From NCBI GenBank assembly GCA_023380695.1, contig JAMCRT010000026.1, forward strand, positions 1 to 6,250: a stretch of DNA of 6,250 nt. The letters run 5' to 3'. Position 1 is the first letter of the stretch. Each line of letters starts with the position of its first letter. The position numbers and the translations under genes are program-made. Source of the stretch: Patescibacteria group bacterium. Its GTDB lineage: Bacteria > Patescibacteriota > Dojkabacteria > JAKAPS01 > JAJZLI01. This document shows positions 1 through 5,069 of this stretch, in pieces. Below the pieces are notes generated by a model. That model saw only the letters and a program-made list of their open reading frames with translations. It made no database searches and was not told where the DNA came from.

Positions 1-2
1 GT

Positions 3-74
3 ATTGGTGGAAGAGTAACAAGATTAAAATCTACAAGTAAGGTCAAGGATTATCTTAACAAAATAAGTAAATAA
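3..74 (+). CDS. C-terminal tail of a possible antitoxin (partial, runs off the left edge)
   Basis: A reading frame open from the left edge ends with TAA at 72-74. It gives 23 residues beginning IGGRVTRLK and ending LNKISK, basic and probably helical at the end. The start lies outside the window, so no domain can be named. It stops 6 bases before the ATG of a RelE/YafQ-type toxin frame, which is the usual spacing of an antitoxin gene directly upstream of its toxin gene. The antitoxin role is therefore inferred from position only. It could also be the end of an unrelated gene, since the residues seen match no family I recognise. Confidence 0.45.
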   Translation: MGGRVTRLKSTSKVKDYLNKISK

Positions 75-80
75 GACTAT

Positions 81-373
81 ATGACAATATATGAATTTAC
101 TATAACAAAAGAATTTGAAAGGTCTTATAGAAAATATGTAAAAGGAAATACGAATTTAAAAAAATAATTGATCAAAAAATCATAATACTTACAGAAAATC
201 CTTTTTCAAATAACTTAAAAACACATAAAGTAAATACAAGAAATTATGGTATAAGATATAGTTCAAGAATAACTGGAGATCTACGAATTATTTGGGATTT
301 TTTTGACAACAGAACTACTATCATAGCTTTAACAATAGGTGGGCATTCTGGAAAAGGGAAAGTTTATAATTAA
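81..373 (+). pseudogene. RelE/YafQ-type mRNA interferase toxin, frameshifted
   Basis: The ATG at 81 opens a frame (MTIYEFTITKEFERSYRK...) that stops at TAA 165-167 after 28 residues. The same protein continues one frame over, from 167 to the TAA at 371-373 (IDQKIIILTENPF..., then YGIRYSSRITGDLRIIWDFF and GGHSGKGKVYN). One extra A in the A-run at 158-164 (7 As) joins both halves into a 97-residue protein, the normal size for this family. RelE/YafQ toxins cut mRNA on the ribosome. The joined protein has the family pattern: an N-terminal helix with F-x-x-x-Y/K, a central L...NP...L-K, a 'RI-x-W' strand, and a C-terminal G-x-H-S like the YafQ active-site histidine (H89 if joined). As written the toxin is dead: the product lacks all of the catalytic half. 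A sequencing error in the A-run, or slippage that restores the frame, are alternatives. Confidence 0.8.
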
Positions 374-386
374 TAATTTTCATTTA

Positions 387-454
387 GCATTTCAAACCAC
401 ACTTGTAAACAAGTTCCATTAATACATTAGGTGCATCTCGACGGGGAGTGTCGC
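387..454. repeat. Left copy of a diverged direct repeat related to the tRNA-Lys 3' trailer
   Basis: This stretch matches 1124-1189 in the same orientation. Bases 387-407 match 1124-1144 at 19 of 21 positions, AATACATT at 421-428 matches 1157-1164, and a GGGG(AG)TGTC block follows at a similar distance in both. Between the blocks the copies have diverged. The right copy is the region just downstream of the minus-strand tRNA-Lys gene. The left copy is followed at 481-487 by TCGAACC, which on the minus strand reads like a tRNA T-loop, but no tRNA folds here. It may be a decayed duplicate of the tRNA 3' end plus trailer. A perfect inverted repeat ACTTG-TAAA-CAAGT (401-414) lies within it and is not shared with the right copy. 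Confidence 0.55.
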
Positions 455-517
455 ATTTGGTGACCTTAAGTTGCTTCAGATCGAACCACTTTTAGTATAG
501 ATCGTTAAACTCATAAA

Positions 518-540
518 AGTGTACAGTACACTACTATAGT
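518..540. promoter_or_regulatory. Two adjacent palindromes upstream of hicB (possible operator)
   Basis: AGTGTAC-A-GTACACT (518-532) is a perfect inverted repeat with 7-base arms around one base. It is followed without a gap by the perfect 8-base palindrome ACTATAGT (533-540). Both lie about 90 bases upstream of the hicB start, in otherwise unstructured AT-rich DNA. Toxin-antitoxin operons are commonly autorepressed through palindromic operators, but this HicB has no visible separate DNA-binding domain and the distance to the -10 box (613-618) is large. A function as operator or small hairpin is therefore only possible. Confidence 0.3.
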
Positions 541-612
541 AAAAACCCTAAGCATATTTATTCTTTATAAATAAACAGAGTGCCTATATGTAGATATTTC
601 TTAAGAAAGTGA

Positions 613-618
613 TATAAT
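613..618 (+). promoter_or_regulatory. -10 box of hicB, probable leaderless start
   Basis: A perfect TATAAT ends 9 bases before the hicB ATG at 628. Transcription would begin around 625-628, so the mRNA would have almost no 5' leader, which agrees with the absence of a Shine-Dalgarno sequence. No good -35 box is seen at 16-18 bases upstream (TGTAGA at 589-594 is weak). Confidence 0.5.
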
Positions 619-627
619 AAACTTGTT

Positions 628-888
628 ATGAATGGTAAAATTTCTAAAAAAATATTTCAATATACTGCTATTTTTGAACCTGCAGATGAAGGTGGTTATA
701 TTGTTACTGTTCCTGCTTTACCAGGATGTGCTACACAAGGAGATACGTTTGAAGAGGCAAGAATAATGATTCAAGATGCTATACAAGGATATATCTCTGT
801 CCTACGAGAAGAAGGACAGATCATCCCTCAAGAAAGAGAAGATGTCATTGTTACAAAGGTATCTGTGGAAAATTCGTTAAATATATAA
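628..888 (+). CDS. hicB: HicB-family antitoxin
   Basis: This 86-residue protein is a compact HicB (UPF0150-type) antitoxin. HicB binds and neutralises HicA, an RNA-cleaving toxin. The HicB core is clear: the strand YTAIFEPADEGGYIVTVPALPGC (residues 12-34, split by the family's glycine turn), then TQGDTFEEA leading into the helix that ends AIQGYISVLREEGQ, then IPQE. There is no C-terminal helix-turn-helix or ribbon-helix-helix domain, so it is the short form without its own DNA-binding module. The ATG at 628 follows a TATAAT box by 9 bases and there is no ribosome binding site, which suggests a leaderless message. The gene is intact while the hicA frame 9 bases downstream is broken. It could remain as an orphan antitoxin protecting against related HicA proteins, or simply not yet have decayed. 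Confidence 0.9.
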   Translation: MNGKISKKIFQYTAIFEPADEGGYIVTVPALPGCATQGDTFEEARIMIQDAIQGYISVLREEGQIIPQEREDVIVTKVSVENSLNI

Positions 889-897
889 ACAACTGTT

Positions 898-1112
898 ATT
901 GCATCGTTTAAATCACGTGAAGTTGTAAGAATCCTAGAAAAATTAGGATATATACAAAAAAGACAAACTGGTAGTCATTTAATCATGTATAACCCTCAAA
1001 AAATCGCATAATACCAATACCTATGCACAATAAAGATATTAAGAAGGGCCTTTTAAGAGGAATTATAAAACAGGCAGAATCAACGGAAAAAGAATTTTTA
1101 AAACTTAAATAA
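898..1112 (+). pseudogene. hicA: HicA-type toxin remnant, frameshifted and without a normal start codon
   Basis: HicA is a small double-stranded-RNA-binding-like fold that cleaves mRNA. The first part (SFKSREVVRILEKLGY, then QTGSHLIMY) carries the TGSH motif with the catalytic histidine and ends at TAA 1009-1011. The second part continues one frame over (IIPIPMHNKDIKKG, then LLRGIIKQAE) to TAA 1110-1112. One extra A in the A-run at 998-1003 (6 As) restores PQKNRIIPIPMHNKD, the HicA consensus, and a 71-residue protein of normal length. The likely start position (898) holds ATT instead of ATG, GTG or TTG; the frame is open back to the hicB stop at 886-888 with no standard start codon. ATT can start translation in rare cases, but with the frameshift it points to a dead gene. 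It lies just downstream of hicB, an antitoxin-first order. Confidence 0.85.
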
Positions 1113-1139
1113 AAAATATCCGTGCATTTCGAATCACAC
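1111..1139 (-). terminator. Weak intrinsic terminator for tRNA-Lys
   Basis: Read on the minus strand, a hairpin GTGT-(G)-ATT / CGA loop / AAT-GCAC (1139 to 1122), with one bulged G and one G-T pair, is followed after five bases by TTTTTT (1116-1111). It lies about 60 bases beyond the tRNA-Lys 3' end and overlaps the hicA stop codon by two bases. The stem is short and the T-run is offset, so it is a modest candidate. Confidence 0.3.
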
Positions 1140-1189
1140 TTGTATCATGGTGTATCAATACATTCAGGACGCTTCAACTGGGGTGTCAC
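1124..1189. repeat. Right copy of the diverged direct repeat, in the tRNA-Lys 3' trailer
   Basis: This is the partner of 387-454 and lies between the end of the hicA remnant and the 3' end of the tRNA-Lys gene. The best-conserved block is GCATTTC-R-AA-Y-CACACTTGTA, followed by AATACATT, AGG and GGGG..TGTC. It also contains the short inverted repeat TGTAT-CA-ATACA (1151-1162). Together with the left copy it brackets the hicBA remnant, which could mark a duplication or an old insertion at the tRNA 3' side. Confidence 0.55.
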
Positions 1190-1195
1190 GTTACT

Positions 1196-1267
1196 TGAGG
1201 GCACTGGGATTCGAACCCAGAACCAACAGCTTAAGAGGCTGCTGCTCTACCATTGAGCTATACCCCC
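1196..1267 (-). tRNA. tRNA-Lys(CUU)
   Basis: On the minus strand a full cloverleaf folds over 72 bases. The acceptor arms GGGGGTA and TGCCCTC pair with two G-T wobbles, and the D stem is GCTC/GAGC. The anticodon stem GCAGC/GCTGT has the loop CTCTTAA, giving anticodon CTT, which reads the lysine codon AAG. The T stem CTGGG/CCCAG has the loop TTCGAAT. The discriminator base is A and CCA is not encoded, so it must be added by a nucleotidyltransferase. The gene is divergent from the glycosyltransferase gene, whose start lies 26 bases away on the other strand. Open reading through this gene on the plus strand gives the typical antisense-tRNA peptide (GFEPRTNSLRGCCSTIE), which is not a protein. Confidence 0.95.
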
Positions 1268-1281
1268 AAAGAAGATACAAT
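1253..1281 (+). promoter_or_regulatory. Candidate promoter of the glycosyltransferase gene, -35 box inside tRNA-Lys
   Basis: TTGAGC (1253-1258) and TACAAT (1276-1281) are separated by 17 bases and match the sigma-70 consensus at 4 and 5 of 6 positions. The -35 box lies in the D-arm of the tRNA-Lys gene, antisense to it. The transcript would start around 1288, leaving a leader of only about 6 bases before the ATG at 1294. Confidence 0.4.
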
Positions 1282-1307
1282 ACTAAAGTATATATGAAAA
1301 AGTACAA
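1280..1307 (-). promoter_or_regulatory. Candidate promoter of tRNA-Lys
   Basis: On the minus strand TTGTAC (1307-1302) and TAGTAT (1285-1280) are 16 bases apart, with the -10 box ending 12 bases before the mature tRNA 5' end. It overlaps the glycosyltransferase promoter and start codon, so the two divergent transcripts probably compete. In DNA this AT-rich, such matches are easily found by chance. Confidence 0.3.
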
Positions 1308-2361
1308 AGTTGGAATAATAGCAAAAAATATATTAAATAAAAAAAGAACTGGGATAGAGAATTATACCATAAATCTGCTTAAAAACTTTAATTTAAATAC
1401 AGACTACAAATTCATTGTATATATCAATCATAAATATAAAGGTAAGAGCAATCTTAATAATATTGAATTCAAATATCTAAAGGATAAGAAAGCCTGGACT
1501 CACACTGTATTATATAAAAACATAAAAAATGATAATTTAGATCTGTTATTTTCACCAACACCAACACTTCCTATTCTGAAACTAAAGACAAAAACAATAG
1601 TAACTGTACATGATCTATCATTTAAATACATGAAAAAACAAATTATAAATACTACAAAGTTATTTATAAAAAAATCTTTAAATAATGCAGATCAGATTAT
1701 TGCAGTATCTAAATATACAAAAGAGGAAATTCATAAAACATTTAATATTGATCTTAAAAAAATTACAACTATTTATGAGGCATATGATAAAAACATATTC
1801 TATCCAACTAATTATAAAGGAGAAAAAGATGGAATAACACTTATTTCAATAGGCTCAATAAACAGAAGAAAAAATATTACTCAAATAGTAAAAATTCTTC
1901 CTATATTAGAAGAAAAATATGGTAATGCCAATCTTATAATTGTAGGTGAAAAAGGAGATGACTTTGATAATTTAATGTATACAATCAAAGATTTTAAATT
2001 AGAGAACAAAGTTAGCATAACAGGATACGTATCAGATACCAAATTGAAAGGATTAATAGACAAATCAGATGTATTGGTATATCCATCTCTAGAGGAGGGT
2101 TTTGGTTTACCAATCTTAGAAGGATTTGCATCAAATATACCAGTTGTAACATCTGATAATTCAGCCATGAAAGAAATAGGGGGTAGGGCAGCAGTACTAA
2201 TAGATCCTAAAGATATATTTGATATAGCAAATGGAGTCATTGCAGCTATAGAAAATCACAGTAAATTGACTAAACTGGGAATAATAGAAGCAAGTAAATA
2301 TTCATGGGAGAAAACAGCAAATGAAACTCTCTCTTTATTTGAAAAAACAATTAACTCCTAA
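1294..2361 (+). CDS. GT4-family glycosyltransferase
   Basis: The protein has 355 residues counted from the ATG at 1294 and belongs to the GT-B fold, GT4 (Glycos_transf_1) family. Such enzymes move a sugar from a nucleotide-sugar donor to a lipid or polysaccharide acceptor, usually at the inner face of the membrane. The N-terminal acceptor domain has VGIIAKN, TGIENY and the strand VTVHDLSF with H106-D107. The C-terminal donor domain has the hinge IGSINRRKN (R191, K193 for the donor phosphates), LIIVGEKG, and the signature SLEEGFGLPILEGFA with the E-x7-E pair E268/E276. Start choice: a frame open from 1147 would add 49 residues, but those are the antisense of tRNA-Lys, while MKKYKVGI at 1294 begins the first beta strand as in relatives. 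No Shine-Dalgarno is seen. The 3' end overlaps the convergent DedA gene by 11 bases. The donor and acceptor cannot be told from sequence; a role in surface polysaccharide is likely. Confidence 0.9.
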   Translation: MKKYKVGIIAKNILNKKRTGIENYTINLLKNFNLNTDYKFIVYINHKYKGKSNLNNIEFKYLKDKKAWTHTVLYKNIKNDNLDLLFSPTPTLPILKLKTKTIVTVHDLSFKYMKKQIINTTKLFIKKSLNNADQIIAVSKYTKEEIHKTFNIDLKKITTIYEAYDKNIFYPTNYKGEKDGITLISIGSINRRKNITQIVKILPILEEKYGNANLIIVGEKGDDFDNLMYTIKDFKLENKVSITGYVSDTKLKGLIDKSDVLVYPSLEEGFGLPILEGFASNIPVVTSDNSAMKEIGGRAAVLIDPKDIFDIANGVIAAIENHSKLTKLGIIEASKYSWEKTANETLSLFEKTINS

Positions 2362-2974
2362 ATTTTTTCACATGTATATATACATATACAATTACACTGA
2401 TTATTATTAAAATCACTATTGGAAGTGACAGGCTGTTTACATATTTAGATATGATAATCCAATGTACTCCAAAATATAATCCAAGGAAAGCTAATATAGT
2501 AGTCCAAATAAGAGAACCTAAAGTTGTAAATATAATGAATTTCTTAAAATCCATTTTTAATATACCTGCAGGAAGAGAAATAAATGTTCTTACAATTGGA
2601 AGGATTCTTGATACAAATACAGTAATATCTCCATATTTTAAAATCCAGGAGTGTGCTCTTTTCAAATCTTTGTCTGATAAAAGAATATATTTTCCATATT
2701 TTTCTAAAAAATCATATCCTTTATAATATCCTAAAATATATGAAAGTATAGAACCAAAGACATTACCTAAAGTTCCTACAAGTATTACAAGATAAATATT
2801 AAACATTCCTTTAGATGCAAGATATCCCGAATATGTCATAACAACTTCTGAAGGAATTGGGATATTGAAACTTTCACAAAACATTAATATAAATATCCCA
2901 AAATACGATAAATACATTATTATGGAAATGATTACACTACTGAAATATATTAATAATTTAGAACTAAAAGACAT
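2351..2974 (-). CDS. DedA-family membrane protein (GTLG subtype)
   Basis: This is an integral membrane protein of 207 residues, the usual size of the DedA (SNARE-associated/VTT) family. These proteins are linked to lipid-carrier or phospholipid flipping and membrane-potential maintenance. Visible motifs are the re-entrant segment FCESFNIPIPSE (E34, E43), then VGTLGNVFGSILSYILGYYKG (residues 66-86) and SRILPIVRTFISLPAG (R123, R129). The membrane stretches lie at about 8-33, 55-83, 143-170 and 182-202, ending in the basic tail HVKKFRS. Where many DedA proteins have G-D, this one has G-N (G70-N71). To my knowledge a GTLG-[S/N] form is normal in one branch that includes Bacillus-type members, so this is a subtype and not damage. 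The gene is divergent from the zinc-ribbon gene and convergent with the glycosyltransferase, and its neighbours suggest cell-envelope work. A second DedA gene lies at 5070-5684. Confidence 0.9.
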   Translation of the reverse strand: MSFSSKLLIYFSSVIISIIMYLSYFGIFILMFCESFNIPIPSEVVMTYSGYLASKGMFNIYLVILVGTLGNVFGSILSYILGYYKGYDFLEKYGKYILLSDKDLKRAHSWILKYGDITVFVSRILPIVRTFISLPAGILKMDFKKFIIFTTLGSLIWTTILAFLGLYFGVHWIIISKYVNSLSLPIVILIIISVIVYVYIHVKKFRS

Positions 2975-2997
2975 GGTATTAATTTATATAAAAATAT

Positions 2998-3003
2998 AGT
3001 ATA
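2998..3003 (-). promoter_or_regulatory. Candidate -10 box of the minus-strand dedA
   Basis: TATACT reads on the minus strand 23 bases before the dedA ATG (2974-2972). It sits in a short inverted repeat ATAGT-ATAC-ACTAT (2996-3009). No good -35 box is found 17 bases upstream, so the call rests on the -10 match and the position in the 79-base divergent spacer. Confidence 0.35.
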
Positions 3004-3021
3004 CACTATTATAATTAATTT

Positions 3022-3030
3022 TGTTATAAT
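3022..3030 (+). promoter_or_regulatory. Extended -10 promoter of the zinc-ribbon/tig/clpP run
   Basis: TGTTATAAT is a perfect extended -10 element (TGnTATAAT) and lies 23 bases before the ATG at 3054. Extended -10 promoters need no strong -35 box, and none is evident here. A second TATAAT is present at 3010-3015. The transcript would start near 3037 with a leader of about 17 bases that has no Shine-Dalgarno sequence. Confidence 0.55.
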
Positions 3031-3053
3031 CCTCTACACAACAAATATATATT

Positions 3054-3494
3054 ATGAAAAAAAATAATAAAACTGACAAAGAATATACTGATAAATTAGA
3101 TCCTACAGAGGAAGAATTATTGGTTGATGATATTGATATATTAGATATAGATGATGACGATATAGGTATAGATACTAATTTTATAGATGTTGACCTTAAT
3201 AAAGATGATGAAGAAACAGATTTTGTTACAGAAAATGAAGAGAAAGATCACAGAGATACAATACAAGCTGATATTAATGTAGTTGTATGCCCAAACTGTA
3301 AAGAAGCAGTATTAGAATCAGATTTGTGCTCAATTTGTGGTAAACCTTTAAAAAAAATAAATGTAGGAAACTCAGATGATATAGATGAAGATGATTTATT
3401 ACAAGATACAGATTTATTTAACATTAATGATGAAAACTATCTAAAAGATGAAATTGAATCTTCAATGGATAATGATTTAATTGATATACAATAA
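3054..3494 (+). CDS. Acidic protein with one central zinc ribbon, function unknown
   Basis: I do not recognise this 146-residue protein as a named family. It has a short basic start (MKKNNKTDKE), then a long acidic, low-complexity stretch rich in D, E and I (about residues 14-75). A single zinc ribbon CPNCKEAVLESDLCSICGKP follows, with ligands C79, C82, C92 and C95, and then a second acidic tail to the end. By count 48 of 146 residues are D or E, so it is very acidic overall. There is no signal peptide or membrane segment, so it should be cytoplasmic. The flanks are likely disordered, leaving the ribbon as the only folded part. It is the first gene of the run that continues with tig 5 bases downstream, so it is probably co-expressed with trigger factor and ClpP. 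A role in protein quality control or as a binding partner of a basic surface such as the ribosome is inference from context only. Confidence 0.8.
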   Translation: MKKNNKTDKEYTDKLDPTEEELLVDDIDILDIDDDDIGIDTNFIDVDLNKDDEETDFVTENEEKDHRDTIQADINVVVCPNCKEAVLESDLCSICGKPLKKINVGNSDDIDEDDLLQDTDLFNINDENYLKDEIESSMDNDLIDIQ

Positions 3495-3499
3495 GGAAA

Positions 3500-4423
3500 A
3501 TGGATAAATTAAGTATTACAAATAAAACTAAAAAAGAAAAATTTGAAATTAACTCTAATGTTAAAATAAATGCATCATTTATCAGTAAAATAATGGATGA
3601 TACTATAAAGGAATACAAAAAATATGCCAATATTAATGGTTTTAGAAAAGGAAATGCTCCCGATAAATTAATATTTGAAAAATACAAAGATAAAATCATA
3701 AATGATGCATATAATCAAATCAAAGAAGATATTTCAGAAGAAATTTATAAAAAAGAGAAATCTGCATTAAGAATAATAATAAATAAAGAGTTTAAAGATT
3801 TACTAGAATCTAGAGAAGATATCAATATAGATGTTACTATTTATTTAAAACCAGAAATAAATAAAATAGATTTAAAAAAGATAAATATACCAATAAAAAA
3901 GGCAGAAGATGAATTTATCAAACAAAAAGAAAAATATAATAAAGAAGAAAAAATACAAATAGAGGAAAATAAAACACAATATATAAATAATATATATGAT
4001 AATTTAATAATGGATCAGTTAAAAGAAAAAATTAAACTAGATAAAAGTGATATACCCCTCTTTATAATAGATAGTTATGTTAACTACTCACTAGATAAAA
4101 TAAGTGAATTTACAAAAAGTATAAATATGGATATAGGTGAATACTTCAAACAAATTGGTAAAAGTAGGGAAGATATTATAGAGCAACTAGAAAAAGAAGC
4201 TATTGATCAGTTTAAATTTGATTTATTTATAGAAAAATATGCCCTAGAAAATAAAATTGAAGTAACAAAAGAAGATATAGATCACAAAATGAGTACTATT
4301 GATCCTAAACAAATCTCTCAAATTAACACTAACGCCATTATAAATGATATAATATATAGTAAATCTATAGATAATATAATTAGTAGTATAAAATCTAATG
4401 CAGCTAATACCAACAGTAATTGA
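3500..4423 (+). CDS. tig: Trigger factor without the PPIase domain
   Basis: Trigger factor binds at the ribosome exit tunnel and shelters nascent chains. This one has 307 residues against about 430 in the usual form. The N-terminal ribosome-binding domain (about 1-115) carries the signature GFRKGNAP at 47-54, matching GFRxGxxP. The middle FKBP-type prolyl-isomerase domain is absent: the chain goes from [16 protein letters not shown] (115-130) through a lysine/glutamate-rich helix to the C-terminal chaperone arms. Those are recognisable in [12 protein letters not shown] (169-180), [27 protein letters not shown] (210-226) and the closing [19 protein letters not shown]. Chaperone activity should remain, because the PPIase domain is dispensable for it in E. 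coli. A weak AAGGA precedes the ATG. The gene overlaps clpP by 26 bases, and tig-clpP is a widely conserved pair. The stop is TGA, used here as a normal stop. Confidence 0.88.
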   Translation: MDKLSITNKTKKEKFEINSNVKINASFISKIMDDTIKEYKKYANINGFRKGNAPDKLIFEKYKDKIINDAYNQIKEDISEEIYKKEKSALRIIINKEFKDLLESREDINIDVTIYLKPEINKIDLKKINIPIKKAEDEFIKQKEKYNKEEKIQIEENKTQYINNIYDNLIMDQLKEKIKLDKSDIPLFIIDSYVNYSLDKISEFTKSINMDIGEYFKQIGKSREDIIEQLEKEAIDQFKFDLFIEKYALENKIEVTKEDIDHKMSTIDPKQISQINTNAIINDIIYSKSIDNIISSIKSNAANTNSN

Positions 4424-4973
4424 AAAAAGTACACAAGGAGAAAGAGCTTACGATATATATTCAAGGCTTTTAAAAGAGAGAATAGTATTCATTGGAAGTG
4501 CAATTGATGATGAGGTTGCAAACCTTACCATAGCGCAACTTTTATTTTTACAAAAAGAAGATAGTGCTAAAGATGTTATGATGTATATTAACTCTCCAGG
4601 AGGTTCTGTAGATGCAGGAATGGCCATATATGATACTATGAATCATATCAAACCAGATGTTTCAACAATTGCTATAGGAATAGCAGCATCAATGGGAGCA
4701 TTCCTGTTATCATCTGGAAAGAAAGGTAAAAGATTTTCATTACCCAATTCATCTATATTGATTCATCAACCATCAGGAGGAACTGAGGGTCAAGCATCGG
4801 ATATAGAAATATCTGCAAGAAGAATACTCCAAATTCGTGATAATATTAATACAATATTATCTAAAAACACAGGTAAAAAGAAATCTCAAATTGAAAAAGA
4901 TGCTGATAGAGATTTTTGGATGACCCCAAATGAAGCTGTAAAATATGGGCTTATTGATAAGATAATAAAATAA
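4398..4973 (+). CDS. clpP: ATP-dependent Clp protease proteolytic subunit ClpP
   Basis: ClpP is the serine-protease subunit that forms a two-ring, 14-subunit chamber and degrades proteins fed by ClpX or related ATPases in the cytoplasm. Its 191 residues are close to the normal length without a long propeptide. The catalytic triad is complete: S98 in [10 protein letters not shown]123 in ILIHQPSGG and D172 in DADRDFWMT. Other family motifs are [18 protein letters not shown] near the start, [18 protein letters not shown] (oxyanion loop) and the end motif [11 protein letters not shown]. The ATG at 4398 gives the typical first residues ([11 protein letters not shown]) even though it overlaps the end of tig by 26 bases, so the two are likely translationally coupled. 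No Shine-Dalgarno is seen. tRNA-Val begins 3 bases after the stop. No clpX is seen between clpP and thrS, so the partner ATPase must be encoded elsewhere. Confidence 0.98.
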   Translation: MQLIPTVIEKSTQGERAYDIYSRLLKERIVFIGSAIDDEVANLTIAQLLFLQKEDSAKDVMMYINSPGGSVDAGMAIYDTMNHIKPDVSTIAIGIAASMGAFLLSSGKKGKRFSLPNSSILIHQPSGGTEGQASDIEISARRILQIRDNINTILSKNTGKKKSQIEKDADRDFWMTPNEAVKYGLIDKIIK

Positions 4974-4976
4974 TGA

Positions 4977-5050
4977 GGGTTCGTAGCTCAGCTGGTTAGA
5001 GTGCAACATTGACATTGTTGAGGTCACAGGTTCGAGTCCTGTCGAACCCA
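4977..5050 (+). tRNA. tRNA-Val(GAC)
   Basis: A complete cloverleaf of 74 bases. The acceptor arms GGGTTCG and CGAACCC pair perfectly, and the D stem is GCTC/GAGT with one G-T pair. The anticodon stem CAACA/TGTTG has the loop TTGACAT, giving anticodon GAC, which reads GUC and GUU. The T stem ACAGG/CCTGT has the loop TTCGAGT. The discriminator is A and CCA is not encoded. It starts 3 bases after the clpP stop and has no visible promoter of its own, so it is probably cut out of the clpP transcript. Confidence 0.96.
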
Positions 5051-5069
5051 ATTATCATAAATAAAAATA

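Noticed and set aside
480..545. A full degenerate tRNA on the minus strand upstream of hicB
   Set aside because: Only the T-loop-like motif is convincing; acceptor, D and anticodon stems do not pair, so I list it as a repeat and structured patch only.
1881..2240. 119-residue open frame on the minus strand inside the glycosyltransferase gene
   Set aside because: It is a shadow of the well-supported GT4 frame, with no recognisable domain and no start signal.
2372..2385. Perfect palindrome ATGTATATATACAT near the convergent gene ends, considered as a terminator
   Set aside because: It lies inside the dedA coding sequence (codons for VYIH), is made of weak TA steps, and has no T-run on its 3' side in either direction.
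2451..2726. 91-residue plus-strand frame opposite the dedA gene
   Set aside because: It is antisense to a clear DedA protein and shows no family features.
3424..3699. 91-residue minus-strand hydrophobic frame across the zinc-ribbon/tig junction
   Set aside because: It spans the boundary of two real genes in antisense, and its hydrophobic look comes from reversing lysine- and aspartate-rich AT codons.
4421..4423. Possible recoding of TGA (as glycine, as in some candidate phyla) at the end of tig
   Set aside because: The Tig C-terminus is complete at this TGA and no gene in the window has an internal TGA, so the standard code is sufficient.
4857..5051. 64-residue minus-strand frame beginning GSTGLEPVTSTM
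   Set aside because: This start is the typical antisense translation of a tRNA gene (tRNA-Val), and the rest is antisense to clpP.
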